In this document: positions 18,606 through 27,167 of the stretch, piece after piece | Layout of the letters: each line of letters begins with the position of its first letter | Numbering within the stretch: the stretch's first letter is position 1 | Source of the DNA: an uncultured Clostridia bacterium | GTDB lineage: Bacteria; Bacillota; Clostridia; Christensenellales; Borkfalkiaceae | Length of the DNA: 64,000 nucleotides | Assembly (NCBI GenBank): GCA_944336975.1 | Contig: CALVLH010000001.1 | Location: forward strand, 1 to 64,000 | Direction: 5' to 3' | Program-made: the position numbers and the translations under genes | Notes under the pieces: model-generated | Seen by the model: the letters and a program-made list of their open reading frames with translations, nothing else | The model's database searches: none | Told to the model about the DNA's origin: nothing

Positions 18606-20102
18606 ATGGAAAGAGCAGTCAGAGCGTTTTTTTACGATTATAAATATTATCTGTTTCCCGAGACCTGCCCGACGCTCGCCGACGTAAAGGCGAGCAGGGT
18701 ACTCACCGCGAAGCGGCTGAAAGAGGAGCGGTGCATGGCTCCCGCCTTCATCTTCGAAAGCATTGAGGAAGAGACGGTGACGATCGAGGATCCCGACCGC
18801 GTGTTTCCCGCCGAGGTCGATCTTTATTCGGCGGAAGAATACGACGCGATCCTCGGCCGTCACGTCCGCAGGGTGTGCCCGGGCTGTGTGCGGTATACGG
18901 AGGACGGCACGTCTTCGCTGAAAGGGCATCACCGCGAGATGTCGCTGGACGGCGTCTGTTACGAGCGCGTGCAGGAAAACGATCTGTGGAGCTTTTCCGA
19001 ATGCGCCGATTATTTCTGGTACGTCGTTTCGCAGAAACTCGGCGCGCTCGCCTCGTATATCGACAAAGGCGACCGCAAGGGGCTCAACAAGGCACTCAAT
19101 GCGGAACTCACCAACTTCATGCCCGGACTTGACTTTTACGGCGCGATCGTGGACGGGAAATATACGGTCTGTATCCACTCCTGTCCCAATCAGTCGGCGG
19201 TGTTTACCTATCTGTGCGGCGCGCTCGCGGAAACGGCGAACGCGGAGAGCAGTCCTCTGCATCTGGCGGGATGGCAGGTGCTTCCCTATCTGCCCGAAGG
19301 GGTGTTTGCGGACGGCGGGAGAAAGCTGCCCGCCATGACGGTCGTCTCTTCGCACAACCCTAACTGCTGTCAGATCAGGGTGCTTCATCCCAAAGGCGAC
19401 AGACTGTCCGAGCGGAAAAAGGACGCGCTCGTCGCCCGCGCATGGGAATATCTTTGCCGCACGTTCGGCGAGCGGACGGCGATGGCGGCGGCGGACGACA
19501 TCTCCGTCGCGCAGGGAAAAGAGGGAATGCCCGTCTCCGAGATCGGGCGTCTTCTCCGCGAAAAGGCGGCGGCGATCGCTTCGGACGGCGTTGCGGCGTT
19601 TCCCGCGATGTTCGACTATGCGGTCGACGCGGAAGCGGCAGGCGAGATGTTTCCCTATAAGGACAAGTCGACGGACGGGATCACGGGTTGCCCCGAACTT
19701 TCCTTCCTTTCGCCCGAATCGCTGCGCGCGGGCGCCGCGTGGTGGGAGATGTTCGTCGGGTACGCGTATCTTTACGTCCCGCGTCCCATGTTCGGCGCGG
19801 AAAACGCGTTTGCGGCGCTCGGCTGGTACTTCGGCAATTCCGCGCTTATCCCCGAGCCGCTGCGCGATCCCGAAGAGAGGCGGATCTCCGTCGCGAACGT
19901 CGGCGTGATCAACTGCGGCGACGAGGGTTTTATTCAGGAATTCATGGTTTTCGACGAAAAGCGGTTGTTTCGCATGCTGCGCATCCTCGCGCCCGTGCTG
20001 AAAGAATACCGCGCGAAACTCGTCGTGGTCAAGGCGGAGGGCGTGATGTCGTACGAATGCGGTTACGACTTCGTACCCGTCGGAGGATACATAGAAACTT
20101 AA
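18606..20102 (+). CDS. Unrecognised 498-aa protein
   Basis: I do not recognise this family. The protein is soluble-looking, has no signal peptide or membrane segment, and is rich in Cys and aromatic residues. Notable are RRVCPGC followed by a GHHRE stretch (residues about 89-112), CIHSC near 194-198 and an adjacent Cys pair in PNCC near 257, which could bind metal but do not form a known finger. The C-terminal third has YVPRPMFGAENAF and VINCGDEGF. It begins 31 nt after obg with GGGAG before the ATG and is followed by yhbY, so it is probably co-transcribed with two ribosome-assembly genes. Codon use resembles the neighbours, so it is not an obvious import. Confidence 0.8.
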   Translation: MERAVRAFFYDYKYYLFPETCPTLADVKASRVLTAKRLKEERCMAPAFIFESIEEETVTIEDPDRVFPAEVDLYSAEEYDAILGRHVRRVCPGCVRYTEDGTSSLKGHHREMSLDGVCYERVQENDLWSFSECADYFWYVVSQKLGALASYIDKGDRKGLNKALNAELTNFMPGLDFYGAIVDGKYTVCIHSCPNQSAVFTYLCGALAETANAESSPLHLAGWQVLPYLPEGVFADGGRKLPAMTVVSSHNPNCCQIRVLHPKGDRLSERKKDALVARAWEYLCRTFGERTAMAAADDISVAQGKEGMPVSEIGRLLREKAAAIASDGVAAFPAMFDYAVDAEAAGEMFPYKDKSTDGITGCPELSFLSPESLRAGAAWWEMFVGYAYLYVPRPMFGAENAFAALGWYFGNSALIPEPLRDPEERRISVANVGVINCGDEGFIQEFMVFDEKRLFRMLRILAPVLKEYRAKLVVVKAEGVMSYECGYDFVPVGGYIET

Positions 20103-20155
20103 AAGAGAAGGAATTTCAATAAAGGAAAGGCGCCTTCGGGCGCGGAGGATAAATT

Positions 20156-20446
20156 ATGACAAGCAAACAGAGAAGCAAACTCAAATCGCTCGCGGCGAAT
20201 ATCCAGCCGGTCACGCAGATCGGCAAGGGCGGCATCACGGACAATCTCTTAAAGAGCCTGTCCGAAGCGCTGGAAGCGCGCGAGCTCATCAAGGTCAGCG
20301 TGCTGGAAACGGCGGACGAGGACGCGGAAAACGTCGCCGCGAACGTTGCGGAACTTCTGGACGCGGAAGTGGTGGCGGTCATCGGCAGAAAGGCGATCTT
20401 TTATCGCCGCTCCTCGCGCGATCCTTTCGTACATCTCGAAGTCTGA
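20156..20446 (+). CDS. yhbY: YhbY-type CRM-domain RNA-binding protein
   Basis: Small (96 aa) KH-like CRM-domain protein that binds pre-50S particles. The family motif is IGKGGIT (residues about 21-27), with the RELIKVSVLE strand and the RKAIFYRR tail that carries conserved basic residues. SD GGAGG lies 7-12 nt before the ATG. Its place after obg is consistent with a shared role in 50S assembly. Confidence 0.9.
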   Translation: MTSKQRSKLKSLAANIQPVTQIGKGGITDNLLKSLSEALEARELIKVSVLETADEDAENVAANVAELLDAEVVAVIGRKAIFYRRSSRDPFVHLEV

Positions 20447-20487
20447 CGGAAAATCCAAAAAAATCCGCGGAAAATGTCCGCAGTCCC

Positions 20488-20516
20488 TTGAAATTTACGA
20501 GGGAATGTGTTAAAAT
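20488..20516 (+). promoter_or_regulatory. Promoter of the NifU-like/GGGtGRT operon
   Basis: TTGAAA at 20488-20493, 17-bp spacer, TAAAAT at 20511-20516. The leader of about 45 nt ends in GGAGGAG before the ATG at 20569. Confidence 0.8.
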
Positions 20517-20568
20517 GAATGCGTATGGTTCCGAATAAGGAATATCAAACGTTTATGGAGGAGATAAG

Positions 20569-21270
20569 ATGCAATATTCACATGAAGTAGAACAGATGGT
20601 GTGCGTTGCAAAGGGTCCCAAGCATGATCCCTCTCCCATTCCCGAAGAGGGGAAGTGGGTATGCGCGAAGCAGATCACGGACATCAACGGCCTCACGCAC
20701 GGCGTCGGCTGGTGCGCTCCCGAGCAGGGCGCCTGCAAGCTCACGCTCAACGTCAAGGGCGGCGTCATCCAGGAAGCGCTCGTCGAGACGATCGGTTGCT
20801 CGGGCATGACGCATTCCGCGGCGATGGCGGCGGAGATCCTGCCTCATAAGACCATCCTCGAAGCGCTCAACACCGACCTCGTCTGCGACGCGATCAACAC
20901 CGCGATGAGAGAGCTGTTCCTGCAGATCGTCTACGGGCGTACGCAGTCCGCGTTCTCCGACGACGGGCTTCCCATCGGCGCGGGACTCGAAGACCTCGGC
21001 AAGGGACTTCGTTCCCAGGTCGGTACGATGTACGGCACGGCTTTGAAGGGCGTGAGATACCTCGAAATGGCGGAAGGCTACGTCACCCGCATCGCGCTGG
21101 ACAAGGACAGCCAGGTCATCGGATATGAATTCGTCTCCCTCGGCAAGATGACCGACTTCATCAAGAAGGGCATGGAACCCAACGATGCGTGGAAGAAGGC
21201 GATGGGGCACTACGGCAGATTCACGGAAGAACAGGGCGCGGTGAAATACATCGACCCTCGCAAGGAATAA
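20569..21270 (+). CDS. NifU/IscU-like iron-sulfur scaffold-related protein
   Basis: A 233-aa protein whose first half resembles the IscU/NifU N-terminal scaffold: GACKLTLNVKGG and the TIGCSGMTHSA block align with two of the three cluster-ligand regions, giving C56 and C77. The third ligand near the IscU C-terminus has no counterpart; the remaining Cys are C12, C32, C49 and C106. The last 110 residues are a separate extension without Cys. It is encoded 12 nt before a GGGtGRT-family protein, with which it forms a conserved but uncharacterised gene pair in anaerobes (from memory of annotation). Arg codons lean to AGA like the ribosomal genes, suggesting strong expression. Confidence 0.8.
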   Translation: MQYSHEVEQMVCVAKGPKHDPSPIPEEGKWVCAKQITDINGLTHGVGWCAPEQGACKLTLNVKGGVIQEALVETIGCSGMTHSAAMAAEILPHKTILEALNTDLVCDAINTAMRELFLQIVYGRTQSAFSDDGLPIGAGLEDLGKGLRSQVGTMYGTALKGVRYLEMAEGYVTRIALDKDSQVIGYEFVSLGKMTDFIKKGMEPNDAWKKAMGHYGRFTEEQGAVKYIDPRKE

Positions 21271-21282
21271 GGAGGTAGCGGT

Positions 21283-22284
21283 ATGTCTTTGTTTGAAGGT
21301 TATGAAAGAAGAGTAGATAAGATCAACGCCGTTCTCAAAGAGTACGGGATCTCCTCCATCGAAGAGTGTAAAGATATTACGCTCGCAAAGGGCGTCGATT
21401 GCGATAAGATCGTGCGCGGCACGCAGCCCATCTGCTTCGAGAACGCGGTCTGGGCATATACGGTAGGCGCGGCGATCGCGATCAAGAAGGGCTGCAAGAA
21501 GGCGGCTGACGCGGCGGCGGCGATCGGGATCGGTCTGCAGGCGTTCTGCATTCCCGGTTCGGTCGCGGAAAACAGAAAGGTCGGTCTCGGTCACGGCAAT
21601 CTCGGCGAGATGCTGCTTTCCGAATCCACCGACTGCTTCTGCTTCCTCGCGGGTCACGAATCCTTCGCGGCGGCGGAAGGCGCGATCTCCATCGCGATGA
21701 ACGCGAACAAGGTCAGAAAGAAGCCCCTCCGCGTCATCCTCAACGGTCTCGGAAAGGATGCGGCGATGATCATTTCCCGCATCAACGGGTTCACCTACTG
21801 CGAAACGGTGTTCGATCCCTATACCGAAACGGTCACCGTCACCGAAGAGATCGCTTATTCGGACGGCCCCCGCGCGAAGGTCAAGTGCTACGGCGCGGAC
21901 AACGTTCCCGAAGGCGTCGCGATCATGAAGCTCGAAAAGGTCGGCGTTTCCATCACGGGCAACTCCACCAACCCCACGAGATTCCAGCACCCCGTTGCGG
22001 GCACCTATAAAAAGTGGTGCGTCGAGAACGGCGTCAAGTATTTCTCGGTCGCTTCCGGCGGCGGTACGGGCAGAACGCTTCACCCCGACAACATGGCGGC
22101 AGGTCCCGCTTCCTATGGCATGACGGATACGATGGGACGTATGCACTCGGACGCGCAGTTCGCAGGTTCTTCCTCCGTTCCCGCGCACGTCGAGATGATG
22201 GGGCTCATCGGCATGGGCAACAACCCCATGGTCGGCGCAACGGTCGCGGTCGCGGTCGCGGTGCAGGAAGGCATGAGCAAATAA
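21283..22284 (+). CDS. GGGtGRT family protein of unknown function
   Basis: A 333-aa protein named after its signature GGGTGRT at residues 259-265, followed by LHPDNMAAG. Other features: a Gly/Ala-rich hydrophobic stretch (about 57-90), numerous Cys (C29, C40, C51, C71, C89, C118, C120 and later ones), GHGNLGEM, GHESFAAAEGAISIAMNA and a C-terminal MMGLIGMGNNPMVGA run. No enzymatic fold can be assigned with confidence; the repeated Gly-rich turns suggest nucleotide or cofactor binding (inference). It is co-transcribed with the NifU-like protein, has SD AAGGAGG, and 6 of its 11 Arg codons are AGA. A terminator ends the two-gene operon. Confidence 0.82.
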   Translation: MSLFEGYERRVDKINAVLKEYGISSIEECKDITLAKGVDCDKIVRGTQPICFENAVWAYTVGAAIAIKKGCKKAADAAAAIGIGLQAFCIPGSVAENRKVGLGHGNLGEMLLSESTDCFCFLAGHESFAAAEGAISIAMNANKVRKKPLRVILNGLGKDAAMIISRINGFTYCETVFDPYTETVTVTEEIAYSDGPRAKVKCYGADNVPEGVAIMKLEKVGVSITGNSTNPTRFQHPVAGTYKKWCVENGVKYFSVASGGGTGRTLHPDNMAAGPASYGMTDTMGRMHSDAQFAGSSSVPAHVEMMGLIGMGNNPMVGATVAVAVAVQEGMSK

Positions 22285-22296
22285 CTTAAAACGATC

Positions 22297-22329
22297 AAAA
22301 CGCCCTGCGGCAATGCCGCAGGGCGTTTT
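22297..22329 (+). terminator. Terminator of the NifU-like/GGGtGRT operon
   Basis: A long stem AAAACGCCCTGCGGC with its complement around AAT, ending in TTTT. The 5' A run would allow some function in the other direction too, for the convergent YoaK gene. The following 22330-22438 holds a 9-G run and nothing else that I can assign. Confidence 0.88.
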
Positions 22330-22438
22330 GTGTCTTTTCGGGATAAGCGCTTCTGGAAAAATCGGACCTTTCCGTCTGCCATGGAGAACGAAGGTTTCAT
22401 GCTGTCGGAGTCGCGGGGGGGGGATCGCTTCGGGGAAA

Positions 22439-23203
22439 TCAGGCTTTTTCGTTTCCCGACGGGAGGGGTGGTTCTTCCTGCGTATCGGAACGTTCGGCTT
22501 CCGCCGTCAGCTTGCGGCGCAGCCGTTCTCCGAGCATGACCGCCGCAAAGACGAGCAGGAGGACGGCGCAGGGGAAAAAGGACGCGTAACCGTCAAAGGC
22601 GACGGTGGCGAAATAACCTCCGAACACGCCCGCGAGAAATCCGCCGATCACGAAGAGGTATTTCAGGGAAGAAAACAGCGCGCCCTTTTCCTTTTTGGAG
22701 AAGGCGCGGAACGCCTGCTCGGTGGAGGAGCGCAGATTGCCCGTGCAGAACGCGGTCGCAAAGGGGAGCCCTTCCATCTTGCGGAAATTATCGAACTGAA
22801 TGGCGGCGACAAAGGATACGAAAGCGTTCACGAGCATATCGGGAACGGAATGCGGAAGAAATCCCACGACAAAGAGCACGGCGATCTCGGCGATGAGGAT
22901 GATGCCGTGTCCCTGAAAATCGCTGTCATGTTTTTTTCCGATGTGAAGAAAGAGTTCGCTCGCATACACGCCGACGATGAACAGCAGGATGGGCACGAGA
23001 TAGCGGAGCGCGGAGAGCCCGTCGCCGCGCGCAAATCCGAGCGCGAGCAGGACGAGATTCCCCGTCTGCGCATTGGCGAACACGCCGCCGCGGGAGACGT
23101 AGGTATATGCGTCGAGGAACCCTCCCACGAAGCACAGGCAGAAGCCGATCTCCAGCCACTGATACACGGGGAAGCGGATGAGTTTTTCTTTGAGCGGTTT
23201 CAT
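22439..23203 (-). CDS. YoaK/DUF1275 family membrane protein
   Basis: Polytopic membrane protein of 254 aa in the DUF1275 (YoaK) family: GFCLCFVGGFLDAYTYVSRGGVFANAQTG spans the first conserved region (given here for position, residues about 18-46), with TGNLVLLALG and a later PFATAFCTGNLRS block. About six hydrophobic helices; function unknown. The ATG at 23203 is preferred over an upstream in-frame ATG at 23263, since the promoter -10 box ends 7 nt upstream of it. No SD is present. Confidence 0.85.
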   Translation of the reverse strand: MKPLKEKLIRFPVYQWLEIGFCLCFVGGFLDAYTYVSRGGVFANAQTGNLVLLALGFARGDGLSALRYLVPILLFIVGVYASELFLHIGKKHDSDFQGHGIILIAEIAVLFVVGFLPHSVPDMLVNAFVSFVAAIQFDNFRKMEGLPFATAFCTGNLRSSTEQAFRAFSKKEKGALFSSLKYLFVIGGFLAGVFGGYFATVAFDGYASFFPCAVLLLVFAAVMLGERLRRKLTAEAERSDTQEEPPLPSGNEKA

Positions 23204-23210
23204 GCCGTAT

Positions 23211-23239
23211 ATTGTAATACCGCGCCGCGCGAAAGTCAA
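23211..23239 (-). promoter_or_regulatory. Promoter of the YoaK-type gene, predicted leaderless
   Basis: Minus strand TTGACT (23234-23239), 17-bp spacer, TACAAT (23211-23216), then 7 nt to the ATG at 23203. Confidence 0.8.
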
Positions 23240-23424
23240 CTCAAAACCGCGCATGGCAAGCATCGTCCGAATTTTTTCCTTACTTCATTATATATAAGAG
23301 CAAAGGCGAGGAGAAAGAAAAATGTTCCGCGACCGATTAAAACGGGAGAAAATGGGGAATGATCGCCGTATGCGGCGCAGAAAAAAATTATGCGTAAATC
23401 TGCAAAAAAAGTTGCTCCAAATCC

Positions 23425-23453
23425 TTGACAAACTCTTGACTTTCTGTTATTAT
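23425..23453 (+). promoter_or_regulatory. Promoter of the S10-spc ribosomal operon
   Basis: Consensus TTGACA at 23425-23430, 17-bp spacer, TATTAT at 23448-23453. Predicted transcription start is near 23460, which leaves an untranslated leader of about 235 nt before rpsJ. Confidence 0.85.
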
Positions 23454-23459
23454 TTTTAG

Positions 23460-23695
23460 GCTGTGTCATTATGGCGTATAGGGTTGAGACGGGAAGTTAC
23501 TGAAAAATCGAGGCAGGAAAGCCCCTCGGCAGATAATTTCCGTTGACAAATGTAGAGGCGAGACTTCTGCGACTAACCGAGGCTTTTGCATAAAAACACC
23601 GCAAAAAACGAGTGTTTTTTTGATGAGAAAGGCTCGATACGCACGGAAATGTTGACACAAGTAAAACACAGTTAGTATAAAAAAGGAGTAAGAAC
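23460..23695 (+). promoter_or_regulatory. Long 5' leader of the S10 operon, possible attenuator
   Basis: The segment CCTCGG (23524-23529) can pair either with the upstream CGAGG (23509-23513) or with the downstream CCGAGG (23577-23582). After these comes an A/T-rich stem AAAAACAC/GTGTTTTT (23592-23619) that ends in T residues. Mutually exclusive pairings followed by a terminator-like stem suggest feedback control of ribosomal protein synthesis, but no known leader family is recognised. Confidence 0.4.
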
Positions 23696-23995
23696 ATGGC
23701 AGGTCAGAAAATCAGAATCAAGTTGGCGGCATACGATCACGAACTCGTCGATCAGGCTGCGAGCCGTATCGTCGAGACGATGCAGAAGGGCGGAGCGAAG
23801 ATCTCCGGTCCCATTCCGCTTCCCACCGAACGCGAGATCGTCACGATCCTTCGTTGCCCGCACAAGTATAAGGATTCCCGCGAACAGTTCGAACTGAGAA
23901 CGTACAAGAGAATCATCGACATCTATTCGCCCAACGCGAAGCTGCTGGATTCCATCCACCTTCCCGCAGGCGTAGACATCAAAGTAAAACTGTAA
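23696..23995 (+). CDS. rpsJ: 30S ribosomal protein S10
   Basis: First gene of the ribosomal superoperon, 99 aa, full length for the family, with [16 protein letters not shown] and GPIPLPTE. S10 sits in the 30S head and doubles as NusE in transcription antitermination. SD AAGGAG lies 7 nt before the ATG. A long untranslated leader precedes it; a gap of 59 nt separates it from rplC. Confidence 0.98.
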   Translation: MAGQKIRIKLAAYDHELVDQAASRIVETMQKGGAKISGPIPLPTEREIVTILRCPHKYKDSREQFELRTYKRIIDIYSPNAKLLDSIHLPAGVDIKVKL

Positions 23996-24054
23996 TTCGA
24001 TAATACTTTCGAAGAAGGTATTGAGAAAATATTTTTAAGGAGTGAACTTTATCA

Positions 24055-24690
24055 ATGAATAAAGCAATCATCGGTCGCAAAGTAGGCATGACGCAGATCT
24101 TTGCGGAAGACGGAAAGGTGATCCCCGTAACGGTAGTGGAAGCGGGACCTTGCCCCGTCGTGCAGGTAAAGACGGTCGAAACGGACGGGTACAGCGCATT
24201 GAAGCTCGGCTTCATCGAGACGAGCGAGAAGAAGCTGAACAAACCCGAACTCGGACAGTTCACGAAGGCGAAAGTGAAGCCCCACAAAGTGCTCAAAGAA
24301 GTGCGCATCGACGCAGTCGAGGCATATAAAGTGGGCGACGAAGTGAAGGCGGACATCTTCGCGGCGGGCGACCGCGTCGACGTGGCGGGCGTCACGAAGG
24401 GTCACGGCTACACGGGCGTCATCAAGAGATGGAATCAGCACCGTCTCAAAGAATCCCACGGCGTAGGCCCTGTGCACAGAGAGCCCGGTTCCATGGGCGC
24501 GAACAGCTCTCCTTCGAGAGTGTTCAAGCAGAAGCACCTCGCCGGTCAGTACGGCGTCGAGAACGTGACCATTCAGAACCTCGAAGTGGTGAGAGTGGAC
24601 GTCGCGCGCAACGCAATCCTCATCAAGGGCGCGATCCCCGGCGTAAAGGGGAGCGTCGTCACGATCTGCGACAGCGTGAAGAGCAAATAA
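24055..24690 (+). CDS. rplC: 50S ribosomal protein L3
   Basis: Early-assembly 23S rRNA-binding protein, 211 aa. The N-terminal [11 protein letters not shown] and the extended loop [18 protein letters not shown], which reaches toward the peptidyl transferase centre, are intact. The modified Gln region (KHLAGQYG) is present. SD AAGGAG lies about 14 nt upstream, somewhat far. rplD follows after 11 nt. Confidence 0.98.
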   Translation: MNKAIIGRKVGMTQIFAEDGKVIPVTVVEAGPCPVVQVKTVETDGYSALKLGFIETSEKKLNKPELGQFTKAKVKPHKVLKEVRIDAVEAYKVGDEVKADIFAAGDRVDVAGVTKGHGYTGVIKRWNQHRLKESHGVGPVHREPGSMGANSSPSRVFKQKHLAGQYGVENVTIQNLEVVRVDVARNAILIKGAIPGVKGSVVTICDSVKSK

Positions 24691-24701
24691 GGAGAACGGA
24701 C

Positions 24702-25325
24702 ATGGCCAACATCAAAGTATATAATATGAAAGGCGAAGAAGTCGGAACGATGGACCTTTCCGACGCGGTGTTCGGAGCGGAATACAACGAACCCCTGATC
24801 CATCAGGCGGTCGTCACCTATCTTGCGAACGGACGTCAGGGCACGAAATCCACGCTGACGAGAACGGAAGTCCGCGGGGGCGGCGCAAAGCCCTGGAGAC
24901 AGAAGGGGACGGGCCGTGCGCGTCAGGGCTCCATCCGTGCGCCTCAGTGGACGAAGGGCGGCGTCGTGTTCGCACCCAAGTCCCGCGATTTCTCCAAGAA
25001 GATGAACGTTACGGCAAAGAGAGGGGCTCTCATCTCCGCGCTTTCCAAGAAAGTTGCGGACGGCGAGTTGATCGTCGTGGACGAGCTGAGCGTATCCGCA
25101 CCCAAGACCAAGGAGATGGCGGCGTTCCAGAAAGCGCTCAAACTCGACAAGAAGACGGTGGTCGTCATGGACGAACAGAACGAAGACGTCATCGTCGCGG
25201 CGCGCAACCTGGAAAAGCTCTCCACGATCTCCGTCAACGAAATCAACACCTATGAGATCGTCGCGAACGCGGTCGTCGTTCTCACGAAGGGTTCCGTGAA
25301 AAAACTCGAGGAGGTTTACGCGTAA
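24702..25325 (+). CDS. rplD: 50S ribosomal protein L4
   Basis: Exit-tunnel protein of 207 aa; in enterobacteria it also represses its own operon. The tunnel loop with EVRGGGAKPWRQKGTGRARQG (positions about 46-66) is intact. The start is ATG 24702 behind GGAG; an upstream in-frame extension runs through rplC and is rejected. The stop overlaps the rplW ATG by one base. Confidence 0.98.
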   Translation: MANIKVYNMKGEEVGTMDLSDAVFGAEYNEPLIHQAVVTYLANGRQGTKSTLTRTEVRGGGAKPWRQKGTGRARQGSIRAPQWTKGGVVFAPKSRDFSKKMNVTAKRGALISALSKKVADGELIVVDELSVSAPKTKEMAAFQKALKLDKKTVVVMDEQNEDVIVAARNLEKLSTISVNEINTYEIVANAVVVLTKGSVKKLEEVYA

Positions 25326-25615
25326 TGAGACCCGAAGACATCATCTTAAAGCCCGTCCTCACCGAGAAGGGATACGACGGGATCGAAGCAAAGAGATACA
25401 CGTTCGTCGTCGCGAAAGACGCGAACAAGACGCAGATCAAGATCGCGGCGGAGCAGATGTTCGGCGTAAAGGTCGAAAGCGTTCACACGGTCAACTGCAA
25501 AGGTAAATTCAAGAGAATGGGCAGAAGCGAAGGCTATACGCCCGCTTACAAGAAGGCGATCGTCCTTCTCAAAGAGGACAGCAAACCCATCGAGCACTTC
25601 AAGGCGCTGTCGTAA
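25325..25615 (+). CDS. rplW: 50S ribosomal protein L23
   Basis: 96-aa protein at the tunnel exit, docking site for SRP and trigger factor. The typical start DIILKPVLTEKG and the KGKFKRMGRSEGYTPAYKKAIV block are present. Translation is coupled to rplD through the overlapping TAATG. Confidence 0.98.
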   Translation: MRPEDIILKPVLTEKGYDGIEAKRYTFVVAKDANKTQIKIAAEQMFGVKVESVHTVNCKGKFKRMGRSEGYTPAYKKAIVLLKEDSKPIEHFKALS

Positions 25616-25633
25616 TCATCGGAGGATAAGAAA

Positions 25634-26461
25634 ATGGCTGTTAAGAGATATAAACCCACTTCCCCCGCGCGCCGTTTCATGACGGTTCATGCCTACGAAG
25701 AGCTGTCGGGCGATAAACCCGAGCGCGCTCTTTTGGAGGATCAGCGCAAGTCGGGCGGCCGCAACAACGCCGGCAAGATCACGGTCAGACACATCGGCGG
25801 CGGCAACAAGAGAAAATACCGCATCATCGACTTCAAGAGAAACAAAGACGGCATCGCGGCGACGGTCAAGAGCATTCAGTACGATCCCAACCGCAGCGCG
25901 AACATCGCGCTCCTCGTCTATGCGGACGGCGAAAAGAGATATATCCTCGCTCCCGTCGGACTCAACGTCGGCGATCAGGTGACGAGCGGCGCAGGTTCCG
26001 ACATCAAGGTCGGCAACGCGCTCCGCCTCGCGGACATCCCCGTCGGTACGATGGTCCACAACATCGAGATGAAACCGGGCAGAGGCGGCCAGGTCGCAAG
26101 AAGCGCGGGCATCGCGGCTCAGATCATGGCGAAAGAGGGCGCGTACGCGACCGTCAAGATGCCTTCCGGCGAAATGAGACTCATCCCGCTCGAATGCAAG
26201 GCGACGATCGGACAGGTCGGCAACCTCGAACACGAGATTATCCGCATCGGTAAGGCGGGCAAGACGAGACACCTCGGCATCAAACCCACCGTCCGCGGCT
26301 CGGTCATGAACCCGAACGATCACCCTCACGGCGGCGGCGAAGGCAAATCGCCCGTCGGTCATGCGGGTCCCGAAACTCCTTGGGGCAAGCCTGCGCTCGG
26401 TTATAAGACGAGAAAGAAGAAGAATCCTACGAGCAGATTCATCTTGAAGAGAATTAATTGA
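25634..26461 (+). CDS. rplB: 50S ribosomal protein L2
   Basis: 275-aa protein needed for subunit joining and peptidyl transfer. The C-terminal [17 protein letters not shown] block contains the conserved His close to the catalytic centre. SD GGAGG sits 8 nt before the ATG. Arg is mostly AGA or CGC. Confidence 0.98.
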   Translation: MAVKRYKPTSPARRFMTVHAYEELSGDKPERALLEDQRKSGGRNNAGKITVRHIGGGNKRKYRIIDFKRNKDGIAATVKSIQYDPNRSANIALLVYADGEKRYILAPVGLNVGDQVTSGAGSDIKVGNALRLADIPVGTMVHNIEMKPGRGGQVARSAGIAAQIMAKEGAYATVKMPSGEMRLIPLECKATIGQVGNLEHEIIRIGKAGKTRHLGIKPTVRGSVMNPNDHPHGGGEGKSPVGHAGPETPWGKPALGYKTRKKKNPTSRFILKRIN

Positions 26462-26475
26462 CGGAGGGAATATAA

Positions 26476-26754
26476 ATGTCCAGAAGTATCAAGAAAGGAC
26501 CTTACGTTGAAGCGAAGCTGATTGCCAGAATCGAAGAGATGAACAAGGTCAACGAGAAGAAAGTGTTAAAGACCTGGTCGAGAGCTTCGACGATCTTCCC
26601 TCAGATGGTAGGGCACACGATTGCCGTTTATGACGGCAGAAAGCACGTTCCCGTGTATATCACCGAAGACATGGTCGGCTGCAAACTCGGCGAGTTCGCG
26701 CCCACCAGAACGTTCAAAGGGCACACGGCGAAGACGACGACGCCCGGGAAATAA
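26476..26754 (+). CDS. rpsS: 30S ribosomal protein S19
   Basis: 92-aa head protein contacting tRNA at the A/P sites with S13. [12 protein letters not shown] and the [29 protein letters not shown] region (family core) are complete. SD GGAGGG precedes the ATG; rplV follows after 11 nt. Confidence 0.98.
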   Translation: MSRSIKKGPYVEAKLIARIEEMNKVNEKKVLKTWSRASTIFPQMVGHTIAVYDGRKHVPVYITEDMVGCKLGEFAPTRTFKGHTAKTTTPGK

Positions 26755-26765
26755 GGAGGATAATC

Positions 26766-27167
26766 ATGGCCGGTAATATGAAAAAGAAGACCGCGAGAGT
26801 GGAGGAAAAGAGAGAAAAACGTCCTTACGCGGTCGCGAAGTACATCAGAATTTCCCCGTATAAAGTCAGAACGGTGCTTGCGCTCATCAGAGGCAAGAGC
26901 GTGACCGAAGCGAAGGCGATCCTCGAGAACTGCACCAACGGCGGCGCGGCTCCCACGAAAAAAGTGCTCATGAGCGCGGTCGCAAACGCGGAACACAATA
27001 TGGGTATGGACAGAGCGGACCTCATCGTCGCGGAGTGCTATGCCAACGGCGGTACGATGCTCAAGAGAATGCAGCCCGTTTCCAAGGGAAGAGGGCACGC
27101 GATCCTCAAGAGAACGAGCCACATCACGGTCATCCTCGATGTGAAGAAAGCGGAAGGAGAATTATAA
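26766..27167 (+). CDS. rplV: 50S ribosomal protein L22
   Basis: Exit-tunnel protein, 133 aa, about 20 residues longer than the common form because of a basic N-terminal tail ([16 protein letters not shown]). The core [17 protein letters not shown] and the beta-hairpin with [17 protein letters not shown] are normal. The stop overlaps the rpsC ATG by one base. Confidence 0.97.
   Translation: MAGNMKKKTARVEEKREKRPYAVAKYIRISPYKVRTVLALIRGKSVTEAKAILENCTNGGAAPTKKVLMSAVANAEHNMGMDRADLIVAECYANGGTMLKRMQPVSKGRGHAILKRTSHITVILDVKKAEGEL

Noticed and set aside
22414-22424. Run of nine G residues near the YoaK gene end
   Set aside because: Non-coding, a single homopolymer with no repeat partner; phase variation would need it inside a gene or promoter.
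23652-23681. TTGACA-18-TATAAA just before rpsJ as a second promoter
   Set aside because: A transcript from it would start inside the rpsJ Shine-Dalgarno. The upstream TTGACA-17-TATTAT is the better promoter, though weak use cannot be excluded.
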